From: Sulfuritalea sp.
GTDB taxonomy: Bacteria > Pseudomonadota > Gammaproteobacteria > Burkholderiales > Rhodocyclaceae
DNA: 42,112 nucleotides
Assembly (NCBI GenBank): GCA_016712985.1
Contig: JADJQA010000059.1
Coordinates: forward strand, 1-42,112
Reading direction: 5' to 3'
Shown here: positions 42,099 through 42,112 of the stretch, in pieces
Position numbering within the stretch: position 1 is the first letter of the stretch
Layout: each line of letters begins with the position of its first letter
Notes under the pieces: generated by a model
Databases searched by the model: none
Seen by the model: the letters and a program-made list of their open reading frames with translations, nothing else
What the model was told of the DNA's origin: nothing
Program-made: the position numbers and the translations under genes

Positions 42099-42112
42099 GG
42101 CGGTGGCTGGTC

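Noticed and set aside
1..42112. CRISPR arrays, tRNA and rRNA genes
   Set aside because: No evenly spaced repeats were seen, and no cloverleaf with a T-arm (gttcgaatc-like) or rRNA core sequence was noticed in the gaps.

Overview
The window comes from a GC-rich (roughly 60-65% by eye) chromosome. It is probably a facultatively or obligately anaerobic betaproteobacterium of the Rhodocyclales type (Azoarcus, Thauera, Georgfuchsia or Sterolibacterium relatives). This rests on bzd-type gene order for anaerobic benzoyl-CoA degradation, branched-chain-type ABC transporters and dense codirectional operons with ATGA overlaps. The genus is inference.

Region 1 (1-20193, all + strand) is the downstream half of an anaerobic benzoate cluster. 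It holds the BzdV-type NAD(P)H:ferredoxin oxidoreductase, dienoyl-CoA hydratase (bzdW), 6-hydroxycyclohex-1-ene-1-carbonyl-CoA dehydrogenase (bzdX), ring-opening hydrolase (bzdY) and an SDR (bzdZ-like). A lower-pathway block follows: a glutaryl-CoA dehydrogenase with the residues of decarboxylating enzymes, a biotin carrier, a small membrane subunit and a Na+-pump beta subunit, a second acyl-CoA dehydrogenase with the Val-Glu signature expected of a non-decarboxylating glutaryl-CoA dehydrogenase, and a glutaconyl-CoA decarboxylase alpha subunit. Benzoate-CoA ligase (bzdA), a five-gene LIV-type ABC transporter and an alpha/beta hydrolase end the block. Together they import an aromatic acid, activate it, process the dearomatised ring and convert glutaryl-CoA to crotonyl-CoA by two apparent routes, one able to conserve energy as a Na+ gradient.

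Region 2 (20194-23919) is a scar. An IS4/Tn5-type insertion sequence (about 1.47 kb) lies between the 3' part of an MmgE/PrpD gene (- strand) and the 3' part of a gentisate 1,2-dioxygenase gene (+ strand). Both lost their 5' ends, and no target duplication is visible. A secreted or periplasmic protein of unknown function lies to the left.

Region 3 (23920-32951) starts with a six-gene operon: an Old Yellow Enzyme/2,4-dienoyl-CoA-reductase-like flavoenzyme with one cluster cysteine replaced, a 2-aminobenzoate/benzoate-CoA-ligase-like enzyme, a RidA-family protein, two mutually similar small proteins of unknown function and a zinc-ribbon protein. It looks like an aromatic-acid pathway I cannot match to a described one. 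On the - strand follow an acyl-CoA synthetase, a 4HBT thioesterase and a TrpB2-type tryptophan synthase beta chain, with an aldo/keto reductase remnant between the first two.

Region 4 (33142-39671) is a maturation set for a molybdenum hydroxylase: split XdhC, a MoeA-like/MobA-like fusion, a cysteine desulfurase, a SufU-like scaffold and a DUF2889 protein. It is interrupted by an opposite-strand EamA transporter bracketed by imperfect direct repeats. Region 5 (39696-42112) holds a NYN-nuclease/methyltransferase pair and a convergent AbrB-type antitoxin/PIN toxin module.

Nine genes or gene remnants carry exactly one single-base frameshift, mostly in or next to short same-base runs, while the protein on both sides stays well conserved. 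This pattern suggests indel errors in the assembly rather than decay; each affected gene is described as its repaired product. No tRNA, rRNA or CRISPR array was seen.
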